A stretch of 64,000 nt of DNA, from the NCBI RefSeq assembly GCF_027924665.1, contig NZ_AP027043.1, forward strand, positions 2,170,001-2,234,000. Direction: 5' to 3'. The notes below the pieces were generated by a model, which saw only the letters and a list, made by a program, of their open reading frames with translations, had not been told where the DNA came from and ran no database searches. Source of the stretch: Flavobacterium sp. GSB-24 (lineage in GTDB: Bacteria > Bacteroidota > Bacteroidia > Flavobacteriales > Flavobacteriaceae). This document shows, in pieces, positions 18,582-27,593 of this stretch; the stretch's first letter is position 1; each line of letters opens with the position of its first letter. The position numbers were made by a program, and so were the translations under genes.

Positions 18582-21500
18582 TCAATAATCCAGTCGATCA
18601 CGTTCGGCCTGGTTATCATGATGTCCCGCGGTGTTTAGATAGTTATCTGAAATTTGGACAAAAATTTCAGATAGATTAGGATATTGGTATTTATGTAAAT
18701 CTGCCAATTTTTGAAAATACCCTGCATTGTTTTTCTCGATGTTTCCTCCATCAAACGGGCTTCTTGAGGTAAAACCTCTTTTATTGGTGACGGTCACTGA
18801 AAAGTTATCTTTTAAACTGGTTGTGTTGATACGTTCAATTATTTGACTAATTTCATCGGGTGGCCAGCAGTCTTTATTTTCTTCTGAAAAATAAGCCAAT
18901 AGTCTTCCAATGTGTTTATCGGCAGCTTCAATGCGATCGGCATTTTGAGCAAGCTCCCTGACTTGATTTACCCATTGGTTTATTTCAGAACGGTCAATTG
19001 AATTGTCAGATCGTACACCAGGGATTTTTTTGAAATTATCCAGCAGATCATATCCCTGTCGAGCATAGTGTTGTAATGTCGCCTTAGGAACACTATTGTG
19101 TTCTGGCTCGATATTTTTGTCATCAGAAGGCATATAAACCCATTTGAGTACATCCACAAAAAACTGTGGATTTTCAGATAGTTCATTAAACAATAATTTT
19201 GGTTTATATCCCGAAGCATAGGAGTTCAGTATGGTTAGATAGTGCCATTCTAATTTTATTAAAGTTTCTTTGTATCCATCTTCCCGCTTACTAATTTCTT
19301 TAAAAAGACTTGCAACTTCATGAGGGTCTAGAGGAAAATTATCATGGCATTCTTCGGTCGCTGTCTTATATAAAATTGTACATAGCATATCAGTTGAAAG
19401 TTCTTTTTTAAGGTAATATGCAGTTTTGATTACACTTGTGAACCTTTTGTACGACAGTAGTTTGTTTATCGCGAATATGCTTTCTTCTGCCGTAAGGCGT
19501 AAAAAATAAGGGCTGATTGAACGCCAGTATGTTTCATTAAAACTTTCGCTTTTATTTTCAATATAGTTCCATAGTTCTTGTGAAGGTTTCACTTCACTAA
19601 ATAGAGTAAATAAATCAATGTCCTCTAAATTAATATTTTCCAGTTTTGAACAAAGGTCAAAAAGCCATTTAAGCCCGTTGATGCCTGTTTTGGCACCTAT
19701 ATAAAGACTTACGAATTTCTTGTTTGAATCCGTATTTTTTAATGTTGAAACTATCTTTATTATTTCGTTTTCAGTCTGTTCAGTTTTCGATAATACAAAA
19801 GCTAGAATTTGTGTACTTTCTGCTGTATCGGCTAATTTTAGGACTCCATCTATTCCAATTTCAGCTGATAAAATTTTTACGGTTTCAGTTCGGACTTTTA
19901 GTACTTTACTGTTGTAATCAGTCTCATCTTGGTTATCATCTTCGATCTCTAATCTTCCTTCTGGGAAATATACTTGGTATGCATGAAAAAGCCATTTATA
20001 TTTTGCCGTGAGATCCTCAGGTTCCAAAGCATCGTATAGCGCCTGATAACGTATAAGAAGTTCTTCATTTAATGACCAGTACGCATCAGGAGAAGATCTG
20101 TGAAGGTTAAGAATTTTCCTTGTTTTATCTCTGGAGATCGTACTGTTTTTAGGGATATGTACATAATTAGTCTCAATAAAAGTCAGCATTTTTTCGCAAT
20201 CTTCGTAAGAAGTCATTTGTGCCGAATGTGTAATTATAACAGCGAGTTTCTCATCACTGTTATCAAATAAATCCAACATCAGATCTGATACCACATTATA
20301 TGTAGCATGGGCTTCTTGAAGAGAATGAACGAGTGTAATATTTTTATCAAAAAGACGCCATCTCATTTTGTTATTAGAACTGCCCATATCATGACTTTTC
20401 GGCATCAGCTTTCCTAATAATTCCCAGCCTGCTTTCGGATTATTTTTTATGGCGGCTTTTAGTATATCCATGCGTTCTTGAATTGGCGCAAGAGTTTGAA
20501 AATACCTGGGTCTGTAAATATCGGCGAGGCTTTTTGCTGGTCTGTTACTGAGTTTTCCTCCAGGATCAAGTTGAGCTAATTTTAATAAAATATCTGTTGC
20601 TTGAAAAAGATATTCAGGCATCCAGGCTAACCCTTCAAGTGCCCAGAGAAGCCCTGTGTGGCTGCTGGATTCACCAAGAAAATCAGCATTTGTTTTGAAC
20701 ATCCCCATTATCTCAGGTTCACTTTTTTGCAGTGAGTTTTGTATCGCTTTGAAAAAACTTTTTGGGGAAGCCTCAGCAATAAGTGGAAGCTTTCTATTGG
20801 TTCTTCTCCATAAGTCGGAGTCCGCATCGAATAATAAATTGTTGACAACCTGGTCTACCCAAATTTGTGGTTTAGTATGAATTACAGATTGTATACTTTC
20901 TCCATGCAGACTAATCATGATTAATGTTTGAACAAGCCCCTCCTGAGTCCAAAGGGAATACCTTTTTGGCGGATTGAATGAATAAGTTATGCTTATCAGT
21001 TCTGTTTCGCCGCTGTTTCCAATATCATTAAATACTGAAGCAAATGATTCTGAAAGGATTTTAAGGTCATTTTTAGTTATGTATTTTGAAACACTATTCC
21101 AGAGATCAAGCGGTGAGGTTAGTCTCCATGTGCTGCCGATCTGTAGTAAAGGAGAGTCTTCAAAGTCCTTCCATCTATATAGAATTGTCATATAATCATC
21201 AAAGGGCATACCAGATAACTTTTCCAAGATTTCACAGTCTCCAGGATTATATATGTTCCATCTGCCAAGTATAAGAGCTGGAATAATTTCCCGGATATTC
21301 TCAGTTTTAAACCACGGCGCTCTATTATCAATAAATTTTAATAACCTTCTTAATTTATTTATATCTCTTCCGGCTTCTCTGCTGTAACGTTCACCGTCTT
21401 CCTTGGAAAGCCCCATTTCTACTAAGCCTTCGATCTGGCCTTCTTTGCTTATAGTGGGCAGTATAATAGTCTTGTGGTTTGTCTCATCATCAGCTCCTAC

Positions 21501-22373
21501 GGGGATCATGACATGATGGCCCTGTGAAACAGCTGCTTGTAAAAGACTTTTGTCATCGAATTTAGGTATTAGGTTTAATGCTGTTTTAGTATAATTTACG
21601 TATAATGTCCTATAACTTTCTTCTTTTTCGACAACCATTGTTTTTGAAAAAAAACGCTGTTTTTGATTTTCTTCAAAACTATCCACTGCAGCAATAATAA
21701 ATGCAATTGCCTCTGTTTTAGTTTTGGCTTGAATAGTAATTATATTAGGGGCGCCGTTTAAAAAATCACAAAGCTGATTTACCGCATTTTCACGCCCTGA
21801 AGTAATAATTTTAGAAACCAGCTGTCCCGCATCCCCGATAGACCACTCTGCCCAAAATTGTTCTGCATCCAGAGCGCCATCTGAAGGTGCTTTTTCTAAT
21901 TCTCTGGCAAACCAGATTGCAACAGGACCGGATTTATCCAGCCATTGTTCTAGATCAACTGCGTCAAAAACCCAGATATCCTTCCATTTATTTTCCGCCA
22001 ATTTTTCGATTCGCCATTCGTCCTTTTGTGTCCAAAGCATTGGTGTTACAAATACATAGGTACATTGTGATGGATCATATCCTAAGGCATCTTCGGTTCT
22101 CTTCTTATAATCCGCGTTAGCTTTTGTTTTAAATTTTATATTTGTTCCAAATTCCCATAATGATTGTCCACCGGGAACATATGGTCTTTGTTCCTCAGAA
22201 TATACTATACCGTCCCATCCGCCAAGAAAAACAGCACTGCCTGATGGTATGTTGATTTGAGCCTCAGGAAGCGTGGAGAAATAAACGAGTTTTGAAATTA
22301 AATAGGGAAAAAATCCTTTTCCTTCATATTTTTTTGCCCAGGATTCTATATCCACTCTGTCAATTAATTTCAT
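18582..22373 (-). CDS. Giant protein with nuclease-like N-terminus and NTPase-like/helical region
   Basis: A 1263-residue protein. The N-terminal ~165 residues contain GGWDGIVYSEE, PYVPGGQSLWEFGT, KANADYKKRT, TYVFVTPMLWTQKDEW and IWVFDAVDLEQWLD. This order (Asp, Glu, Lys, then DA-DLE-W) looks like a diverged PD-(D/E)XK-type domain. Residues ~190-350 resemble an AAA/STAND-like core (NIITIQAKTKTEAIAFIIAA in the P-loop position, lacking GKT; GLSKEDGERYSREAGRDINKLRRLL like a lid segment). The remaining ~900 residues are helical and repeat-like. The layout nuclease, degenerate NTPase, long helical sensor fits an intracellular recognition protein. No named family is assigned with certainty. Confidence 0.6.
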   Translation of the reverse strand: MKLIDRVDIESWAKKYEGKGFFPYLISKLVYFSTLPEAQINIPSGSAVFLGGWDGIVYSEEQRPYVPGGQSLWEFGTNIKFKTKANADYKKRTEDALGYDPSQCTYVFVTPMLWTQKDEWRIEKLAENKWKDIWVFDAVDLEQWLDKSGPVAIWFARELEKAPSDGALDAEQFWAEWSIGDAGQLVSKIITSGRENAVNQLCDFLNGAPNIITIQAKTKTEAIAFIIAAVDSFEENQKQRFFSKTMVVEKEESYRTLYVNYTKTALNLIPKFDDKSLLQAAVSQGHHVMIPVGADDETNHKTIILPTISKEGQIEGLVEMGLSKEDGERYSREAGRDINKLRRLLKFIDNRAPWFKTENIREIIPALILGRWNIYNPGDCEILEKLSGMPFDDYMTILYRWKDFEDSPLLQIGSTWRLTSPLDLWNSVSKYITKNDLKILSESFASVFNDIGNSGETELISITYSFNPPKRYSLWTQEGLVQTLIMISLHGESIQSVIHTKPQIWVDQVVNNLLFDADSDLWRRTNRKLPLIAEASPKSFFKAIQNSLQKSEPEIMGMFKTNADFLGESSSHTGLLWALEGLAWMPEYLFQATDILLKLAQLDPGGKLSNRPAKSLADIYRPRYFQTLAPIQERMDILKAAIKNNPKAGWELLGKLMPKSHDMGSSNNKMRWRLFDKNITLVHSLQEAHATYNVVSDLMLDLFDNSDEKLAVIITHSAQMTSYEDCEKMLTFIETNYVHIPKNSTISRDKTRKILNLHRSSPDAYWSLNEELLIRYQALYDALEPEDLTAKYKWLFHAYQVYFPEGRLEIEDDNQDETDYNSKVLKVRTETVKILSAEIGIDGVLKLADTAESTQILAFVLSKTEQTENEIIKIVSTLKNTDSNKKFVSLYIGAKTGINGLKWLFDLCSKLENINLEDIDLFTLFSEVKPSQELWNYIENKSESFNETYWRSISPYFLRLTAEESIFAINKLLSYKRFTSVIKTAYYLKKELSTDMLCTILYKTATEECHDNFPLDPHEVASLFKEISKREDGYKETLIKLEWHYLTILNSYASGYKPKLLFNELSENPQFFVDVLKWVYMPSDDKNIEPEHNSVPKATLQHYARQGYDLLDNFKKIPGVRSDNSIDRSEINQWVNQVRELAQNADRIEAADKHIGRLLAYFSEENKDCWPPDEISQIIERINTTSLKDNFSVTVTNKRGFTSRSPFDGGNIEKNNAGYFQKLADLHKYQYPNLSEIFVQISDNYLNTAGHHDNQAERDRLDY

Positions 22374-22735
22374 AAAGGGTCATTTAAATTTTGGTTAATC
22401 AAATAAGATATTGATTTAGTCAAATTTATGTAATATCATTTTATAAAGCTTGTTTTTGCGTTGAAAATTCTTAATGTTTTACTATAGAATATCGCTCTTA
22501 CTATAATTAAATATTGTAAAGACAGATTCTCATTTTATTGCAGAAGGTTTGTCTTATGTTCCTTTGGACAAGCTGGAAATGATGTGTAGCCTGACCATAC
22601 TTCTTTGTTTTAAATTGAAGAATTGAGTCTGGAAATCTTTGAATTCCTTGACTAAAATTACCCTATAAAGGACTATTTCTACCATCAGATAATGCCCTAT
22701 ATCGCATAATTTTATTAGTATAAATTAATAAAAAT
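22374..22735. other. Gap at the right edge of the island
   Basis: About 360 bases between the divergent 1263-residue gene and the alcohol dehydrogenase. No tRNA, integrase remnant, or copy of the left-edge hairpins or AGGGCACT repeats was found here. Confidence 0.45.
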
Positions 22736-23845
22736 ATGGAAATTACAGCAGCAGTCGTCCTGGAAAAAGGCGGTGATTTTATTTTGCAGAAAATGCAATT
22801 AGAGACACCCCGTGCAGATGAAGTTTTGATTAAAATTATAGGAACCGGTACATGCCACACCGATATGGCAGCTCGAGATAATATAATGGGGGTACCAAAT
22901 TTCCCGGTTATTCTCGGACATGAAGGATCGGGGATTGTAGAGGAAGTAGGGAGTTCTGTAACAAAAGTAAAAAAGGGAGATCACGTAGTACTTACCTTTG
23001 GACATTGTGGTAAATGTATCAATTGCGAAAGCGGAGAACCGGCCTATTGTGAGCATTTTATGGGACTTAATTTTGGAGGCAGCCGACTTGATGGCTCCCA
23101 CAGCCACCATGGAGATTCGGTTGATGTTAATGATAATTTTTTCTCCCAGTCTTCATTTGCCACTTATTCGATTGCCAATGAAAACAACGTGGTTAAGGTT
23201 CCCAAGGATGCGCCCCTTGAAATTTTAGGACCATTGGGATGCGGAATACAGACAGGAGCAGGAGCAATCATAAATTCGTTGGGAGTTTCAGCTGGTAAGT
23301 CTTTAATTATTACAGGTGCTGGCGCTGTTGGTTTAGCGGCTCTTCTGGCGGCAAAAGTATGTTCCGCGACCACTATTGTTGCTATTGATATCAATTCCGA
23401 GCGCCTTGAATTTGCAAAAGAACTTGGTGCAACACATATCATTAACAGCAGAGAAAGCGATATTGCAGACGAGTTACTTAAAATTCTTCCTGGCGGATTT
23501 GATTTTGGATTTGATACAACAGGCCGAAATGACGTGATCAATGGTGTTTTAAGCGCACTGCGTTCGCACGGAATCTGTGGTATTGTTGGGGTTGCAAAAC
23601 TACCATTACAATTGGAGATGAATGCTTTTGTTGCAAGAGGCTTGCAGATAAAAGGTATAGTAGAAGGGGATAGTGTACCGGATGATTTTATTCCTGCACT
23701 TGTTCGTTTATATCTAAACGGGCAATTTCCATTTGACAAGCTCATTAAAACCTATTCTTTTGATGATATTAACAAGGCAATCGAAGATTCAGAAAAGGGA
23801 ATTACGATTAAACCCGTAATTAAGATTGGAGAGTATGGCAAGTAA
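22736..23845 (+). CDS. Zinc-dependent alcohol dehydrogenase (aryl/benzyl-alcohol type)
   Basis: A 369-residue medium-chain dehydrogenase. Catalytic zinc ligands Cys40 (GTCHTD) and His62-Glu63 (GHEGSGIVEEVG), the four structural-zinc cysteines (Cys91, 94, 97, 105, in CGKCINCESGEPAYC) and the NAD-binding GAGAVGLAALLAAK are all present. The length and the HEGSG and PLGCGIQTGAGA blocks fit the class III-like aryl- or benzyl-alcohol dehydrogenases, which oxidise alcohols to aldehydes in the cytoplasm. The small HTH protein follows 16 bases later. The position next to pirins and isochorismatase-like enzymes would fit aromatic or aldehyde metabolism; the substrate is not determinable. Confidence 0.9.
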   Translation: MEITAAVVLEKGGDFILQKMQLETPRADEVLIKIIGTGTCHTDMAARDNIMGVPNFPVILGHEGSGIVEEVGSSVTKVKKGDHVVLTFGHCGKCINCESGEPAYCEHFMGLNFGGSRLDGSHSHHGDSVDVNDNFFSQSSFATYSIANENNVVKVPKDAPLEILGPLGCGIQTGAGAIINSLGVSAGKSLIITGAGAVGLAALLAAKVCSATTIVAIDINSERLEFAKELGATHIINSRESDIADELLKILPGGFDFGFDTTGRNDVINGVLSALRSHGICGIVGVAKLPLQLEMNAFVARGLQIKGIVEGDSVPDDFIPALVRLYLNGQFPFDKLIKTYSFDDINKAIEDSEKGITIKPVIKIGEYGK

Positions 23846-23861
23846 TTAAAGTGATTGAGTC

Positions 23862-24137
23862 ATGGAAAAGTCAATTTTACTGCATTGTATTTCTCCCGAG
23901 GAATTAAAAGAAATGATTCGCGAAGTTTTCAGAACAGAGGCTTTTGAACCTGGATATCCAGCTGATAAAGAAGGTCCAGAGATTTTATTAACCCGCTATG
24001 AAACGGCAGCTTTGCTCAGGATCAGTTTAACAAGTTTATGGAAGTGGACTAAAGAGCAGAAACTGCAGAGTTATGGAATGGGGAATCGCCGGTATTATAA
24101 GAAGAATGAAGTTCTGCAGTGTCTAAAAACTTTTTAG
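23862..24137 (+). CDS. Small helix-turn-helix (excisionase/MerR-like) DNA-binding protein
   Basis: A 91-residue protein. The C-terminal half (LTRYETAALLRISLTSLWKWTKEQKLQSYGMGNRRYYKKNEV, given here only as a region, residues ~46-86) has the HTH_17 pattern: recognition helix with W, then a GNRRYY wing. Proteins like this are common in Bacteroidota accessory DNA next to integrases or mobilisation genes, but no integrase is nearby. It may be a relic of a mobile element or a local regulator of the dehydrogenase gene just upstream. Confidence 0.75.
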   Translation: MEKSILLHCISPEELKEMIREVFRTEAFEPGYPADKEGPEILLTRYETAALLRISLTSLWKWTKEQKLQSYGMGNRRYYKKNEVLQCLKTF

Positions 24138-24177
24138 TTTTTAGGCATTTTATGAATTTTAAGATTTTAACATAAAA

Positions 24178-24216
24178 AAAAACTTGGACTGCTTTTATTA
24201 AGTAGTCCAAGTTTTT
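24178..24216. terminator. Terminator between convergent genes
   Basis: AACTTGGACT (24181-24190) pairs with AGTCCAAGTT (24204-24213), extended by A/T pairs, with a T-run after it and an A-run before it. It can end both the HTH gene and the membrane-effector gene coming from the right. Confidence 0.85.
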
Positions 24217-24253
24217 ATTGAAATTGGGTAAATCATTTTTGATAAAGCAGATC

Positions 24254-24874
24254 TTATGGCCAGAATTCGAAATTTACAATAAAAGCGAAAACAGAAATGA
24301 TGATTCCGAACATAAAAATATTGTAAGTGATTCGGAGTAAACTGTATTTTTTTTTCAATACCAGCCCATGATAATATACATCTTTAACCATGGAATCATA
24401 TAAATATTCGCTGTCATTGAGCATTTGATGAAACGCCCAATTATAATCTTCAAAAGAGGTTTTGTAAAAATTTCCGAAAAACAAAAGATTTAGGTTTTTT
24501 TTCTCCACTTCAACTTTGCTAAAGTTTGCTTTGGTTATATTGGGTCTGGTGGTGAGTATAGCGAAAACTATTGATATTGTGCTGAATACCACTAAGATAA
24601 ATGCCGGTATTATTAAATGTGTATTGGTGTGTCTGCCTAATTTTGGGAAAAGAATAGAAAGAGAAACCGAGATAATAATAGTATTAACGGAAAGCAAAAT
24701 ATGAGCTTTTTTATCGGCATATCCACTTACCTTGTACTGGTTGTTAATTGTTGTTCTAAACATGGTATCGATGCCTTTGCCCGGATTTTCTTTTCCAGAA
24801 ACTTTATTTTTTTCCTTAGGTGCTGCCAGAAGTAATTCTTCTGAGTTTTCTTTTTCTATGCTATTGTTATTCAT
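24254..24874 (-). CDS. Stand-alone Pycsar-type transmembrane effector (PycTM-like, DUF5706)
   Basis: A 206-residue membrane protein. GIDTMFRTTINNQYKVSGYA (residues 34-53) followed by DKKAHILLSVNTIIISV is the hallmark of the Pycsar effector/DUF5706 family. NLLFFGNF and YLYDSMVKDVYYHG are further family blocks. Predicted helices lie at ~57-77, ~86-108 and ~181-202. In Pycsar, such proteins respond to cyclic pyrimidine nucleotides and damage the membrane. In many Bacteroidota the same domain is fused behind an HD domain; here there is none, and no cyclase is in the window. ATG at 24874 preferred over a TTG at 24904. It lies 43 bases downstream of a pirin gene and may share its transcript. Confidence 0.85.
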   Translation of the reverse strand: MNNNSIEKENSEELLLAAPKEKNKVSGKENPGKGIDTMFRTTINNQYKVSGYADKKAHILLSVNTIIISVSLSILFPKLGRHTNTHLIIPAFILVVFSTISIVFAILTTRPNITKANFSKVEVEKKNLNLLFFGNFYKTSFEDYNWAFHQMLNDSEYLYDSMVKDVYYHGLVLKKKYSLLRITYNIFMFGIIISVFAFIVNFEFWP

Positions 24875-24917
24875 GACACTGCTGGTTGAGTAGTTTAATC
24901 TCAATTCAATTTTTCAT

Positions 24918-25652
24918 TTAGGTCTTCCAGATGGCTGGATAATCTGTATGAGCCGGAGTTTGAATGTAAAAGAGTTCTCCTGAGAAATCCAGATCAATCT
25001 CTTTTGTATTTGTAATCCTTAAAGCATCATCGACTTCCAGTAATTGATCATTTATAATTCCTTTGCCCTCTAAGATATAAAATGTATAGCTGCTATTGGG
25101 TTCTAACTGCAAATTTATTTTTGTCTGAGTTTCAAAGATTAGTTTTTTTATTATTAATCCCGGAGTTCTGGAAATGGCTTTACCTGAATCCCCCACGTAG
25201 CTTATCGTTCGGATTTGATTTTCAATTTTCGGAAGGAAATCACTGGCGTGATAATCCTTATAAGCAGGCTTTTCATATAGAGTCTTGCTGAAATCAGGAT
25301 CAAACCATATTTGAAAACCTCTTGAATTTTTACCTAGATGTTCCTCATGCTGAATGCCGGAGTTGCATTGGAAAATTTGAAAATCCCCTTTTTTTAAAGT
25401 GGTCCATTTCTTGGATTCTGTATCATAGTGGGTAATTTCTCCCCCGAGAACAAATGTCATGATTTCAAAACCTTTGTGTGGATGCAGTGGGAATTCACAC
25501 GGATCAATTGTCACGGCATGACTAAAATAAAATAAATTTGAATAAGGCTCTACATCAACAGTTTCTCCGAACGCTACCGGCTTATTGGCTATGAAATTGC
25601 CCTGATAAAGAACTCTATTGGATTGTTGTATCTTTTTTTGGATTTGGATCAT
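24918..25652 (-). CDS. Pirin family bicupin
   Basis: A 244-residue protein of the pirin/YhaK type. FPLHPHKGFEIMTFVLGGEITHYD contains the HxH metal ligands of the N-terminal cupin, and GDFQIFQCNSGIQHEEH holds the further His/Glu ligands. The second cupin is degenerate. Pirins are cytoplasmic iron-binding proteins; some oxidise quercetin. It belongs to the row of minus-strand genes 24254-27406 (second pirin, DUF1330, DUF6069). Confidence 0.88.
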   Translation of the reverse strand: MIQIQKKIQQSNRVLYQGNFIANKPVAFGETVDVEPYSNLFYFSHAVTIDPCEFPLHPHKGFEIMTFVLGGEITHYDTESKKWTTLKKGDFQIFQCNSGIQHEEHLGKNSRGFQIWFDPDFSKTLYEKPAYKDYHASDFLPKIENQIRTISYVGDSGKAISRTPGLIIKKLIFETQTKINLQLEPNSSYTFYILEGKGIINDQLLEVDDALRITNTKEIDLDFSGELFYIQTPAHTDYPAIWKT

Positions 25653-25751
25653 TGATTCTATTTTTAAAATACATTTTCTAACATTTAAAAAAAGTCACCA
25701 AACCTGAGATACAAGATTTGATGACCTTGACAAACAAAATAAATCTAAGTG

Positions 25752-26645
25752 TTAAGTATCTCCGTTTTTACCTTTTGAATGTGTAACCACACCATATTTG
25801 CCCGCATAAAAATCATTATATGCTTCCGCGATCTCTTCTTTAGTGTTCATTACAAATGGGCCATAGGTCACAATGGGCTCATCGTAATTTTCTCCTCCAA
25901 AAACTAAAATATCAGTATCTGCAATACTATTATTGGTAAACTGAATTTCTGTTCCTTCTTTTTCAAACACTACCAGTTCACCTTCAAGTAATTCTGTTTC
26001 ATTGATTTTTGAATTCCCATTAGGCAGAAATGCAGCATACTCCATAGCACTTTCCGTGGGCATGGTAAACGATTTTCCGGCTGTCAAAGTAATATGATAT
26101 AAAAACTGTTTAGAAAAAGTTTTTACTTTGGAAGTTTCACCGGCATAAGATCCAATAACAATTTTAAGAATTCCCGCATCGTCGAACAGATTTATCTTTG
26201 GCAGATCTGCATCCTGCACGGCCATATAGTCCGGCTGTTCTTTTTTTGCCTTAGAAGGAAGATTAATCCAAAATTGAAGTCCAAGTAAGAGTCCTCCATT
26301 TTTTTGAAATTCCTGTGAAAAATTCTCATCATGGATAATTCCGTTACCTGCTTTCATCCATTGTCCACCGCCGTCGTTTACAACGCCATACTGATCCCTG
26401 CTGTCATAATGTTCAAATTCACCGTGAAGCAGGTAAGTAAATGTAGCAATACCTCTGTGGGGATGTGCACCGTGTCCATCAGGTTTTTGCGGGATCCTTG
26501 GAGGATAATTGACTCTTGAGATATAATCTAAAAAGACAAAAGGGCCAACAGCTTTGGTTTTATGATTGGGAAGCATCCGGAAAATGACCATTTCCGCAAT
26601 GTTTGCACTGTGGCCACGATAGGTATATTCAAATTTTTTTTGCAT
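25752..26645 (-). CDS. Pirin family protein
   Basis: A 297-residue pirin with full motif set: AHPHRGIATFTYLLHGEFEHYDS (metal-binding His pair), GGQWMKAGNGIIHDE (third and fourth ligands), GLQFWINLP, and the C-terminal FGGENYDEPIVTYGPFVMNT block that typifies bacterial pirins. Likely a cytoplasmic metal-binding oxidoreductase or redox sensor. It is unlike the shorter neighbouring pirin in detail, so the two are not recent duplicates. Confidence 0.92.
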   Translation of the reverse strand: MQKKFEYTYRGHSANIAEMVIFRMLPNHKTKAVGPFVFLDYISRVNYPPRIPQKPDGHGAHPHRGIATFTYLLHGEFEHYDSRDQYGVVNDGGGQWMKAGNGIIHDENFSQEFQKNGGLLLGLQFWINLPSKAKKEQPDYMAVQDADLPKINLFDDAGILKIVIGSYAGETSKVKTFSKQFLYHITLTAGKSFTMPTESAMEYAAFLPNGNSKINETELLEGELVVFEKEGTEIQFTNNSIADTDILVFGGENYDEPIVTYGPFVMNTKEEIAEAYNDFYAGKYGVVTHSKGKNGDT

Positions 26646-26663
26646 TTTTTTTCAATTATTTTT

Positions 26664-26975
26664 TCATAAGTCCATTCCCTGCGGACCATCATATCCTTCT
26701 ACAATAACAAGAGCTCCTTCTGAAACGGCTCTGCGCATTTTAGCCGCATTTTGATATTCAATAGAATCGTGACAATCCACTGCGTCCTGATAAGTAGGGA
26801 ACTCTACTATTATCTGTTTGGCTCTTGAGGTTCCTTCCTGAATTCTCTGTTGTCCGTGCATCACTAAAAATACGGCTCCATACTTTGTCATTACTTCTCT
26901 GTTGGCATCTCTGTATCGTAAAAGACCTTCCATGTCGAAAATATTATTATTTGCAATCCAATATCCTTTTGCCAT
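26664..26975 (-). CDS. DUF1330 family protein
   Basis: A 103-residue protein with the DUF1330 (dimeric alpha/beta barrel) pattern: MAKGYWIANNNIFD start, EVMTKYGAVFLV, QIIVEFPTYQDAVDCHDS and EYQNAAKMRRAVSEGALVIVEGYDG. These small proteins have no firmly known reaction. It sits between a pirin (18 bases) and DUF6069 (5 bases), so it is operonic. Confidence 0.88.
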   Translation of the reverse strand: MAKGYWIANNNIFDMEGLLRYRDANREVMTKYGAVFLVMHGQQRIQEGTSRAKQIIVEFPTYQDAVDCHDSIEYQNAAKMRRAVSEGALVIVEGYDGPQGMDL

Positions 26976-26980
26976 TTGTT

Positions 26981-27406
26981 TTAATTGTTAGTTCTTGAAA
27001 TTGATTGTAGGCTTTTGCTGAGAAAGTAAAGTAAGACTGCCGCGGATACTATATGCATCACACATAAAATAAGTGCATATCCCACTGTCACATCTTGTAT
27101 TACCGTAAAGGGGCTAATAAGAGACAGCAAAACGAATACTACAGCTACTATGTAGAAAATTAAAAATCCTTTGTTAGTGAATTTTTCGAAAAGGAAAAAA
27201 AGAATACTCCCAATTATCAGTGGAATAATAGAAGCCATAATTACCGGAACTACTGTAAGGGGTTCATTAGGTTTTGGCAAAATATTGTCTGAGATAATTC
27301 CGGCGCTATGAAAGATAAAAAACAGGATGGCATTAATTATAGCTGCTACTGCGCCTGCGTATAATCCTGCTGTTATTGACTTTTTGAAACTTAATTTTGA
27401 ATTCAT
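26981..27406 (-). CDS. DUF6069-like integral membrane protein
   Basis: A 141-residue protein with four predicted membrane helices (about residues 12-36, 51-72, 80-101 and 108-130) and short loops. It fits DUF6069, a family of small membrane proteins of unknown role. It is the first gene of the minus-strand row that continues through DUF1330 and the two pirins. Confidence 0.7.
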   Translation of the reverse strand: MNSKLSFKKSITAGLYAGAVAAIINAILFFIFHSAGIISDNILPKPNEPLTVVPVIMASIIPLIIGSILFFLFEKFTNKGFLIFYIVAVVFVLLSLISPFTVIQDVTVGYALILCVMHIVSAAVLLYFLSKSLQSISRTNN

Positions 27407-27541
27407 TTTGAATGTATTTAAATATGATGATTGGTGTTGGATTCTTAGATGTTTTTACAATTCAGCCTCACTAAGGCCATATCCTTGTATTTGTGATTGT
27501 TTTATCGGCTTCTAAAAGCCGTTCTCTATGCTGTCTAAAGG

Positions 27542-27579
27542 AAAATGAAAAGCCCAATGGGAACGGGGCTTTTCATTTT
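27542..27579 (-). terminator. Terminator of the isochorismatase-like gene pair
   Basis: AAAATGAAAAGCCC (27542-27555) pairs perfectly with 27566-27579, and the stem ends in a T-run on one strand and an A-run on the other. It lies just beyond the stop of the gene ending at 27594 and separates it from the DUF6069-pirin row. Confidence 0.85.
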
Positions 27580-27593
27580 TGTTAACGGAAGAA

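Noticed and set aside
6829..24137. Complete integrative element or prophage
   Set aside because: No integrase, transposase, relaxase or structural phage gene and no flanking direct repeat was found; only one small excisionase-like HTH protein is present.
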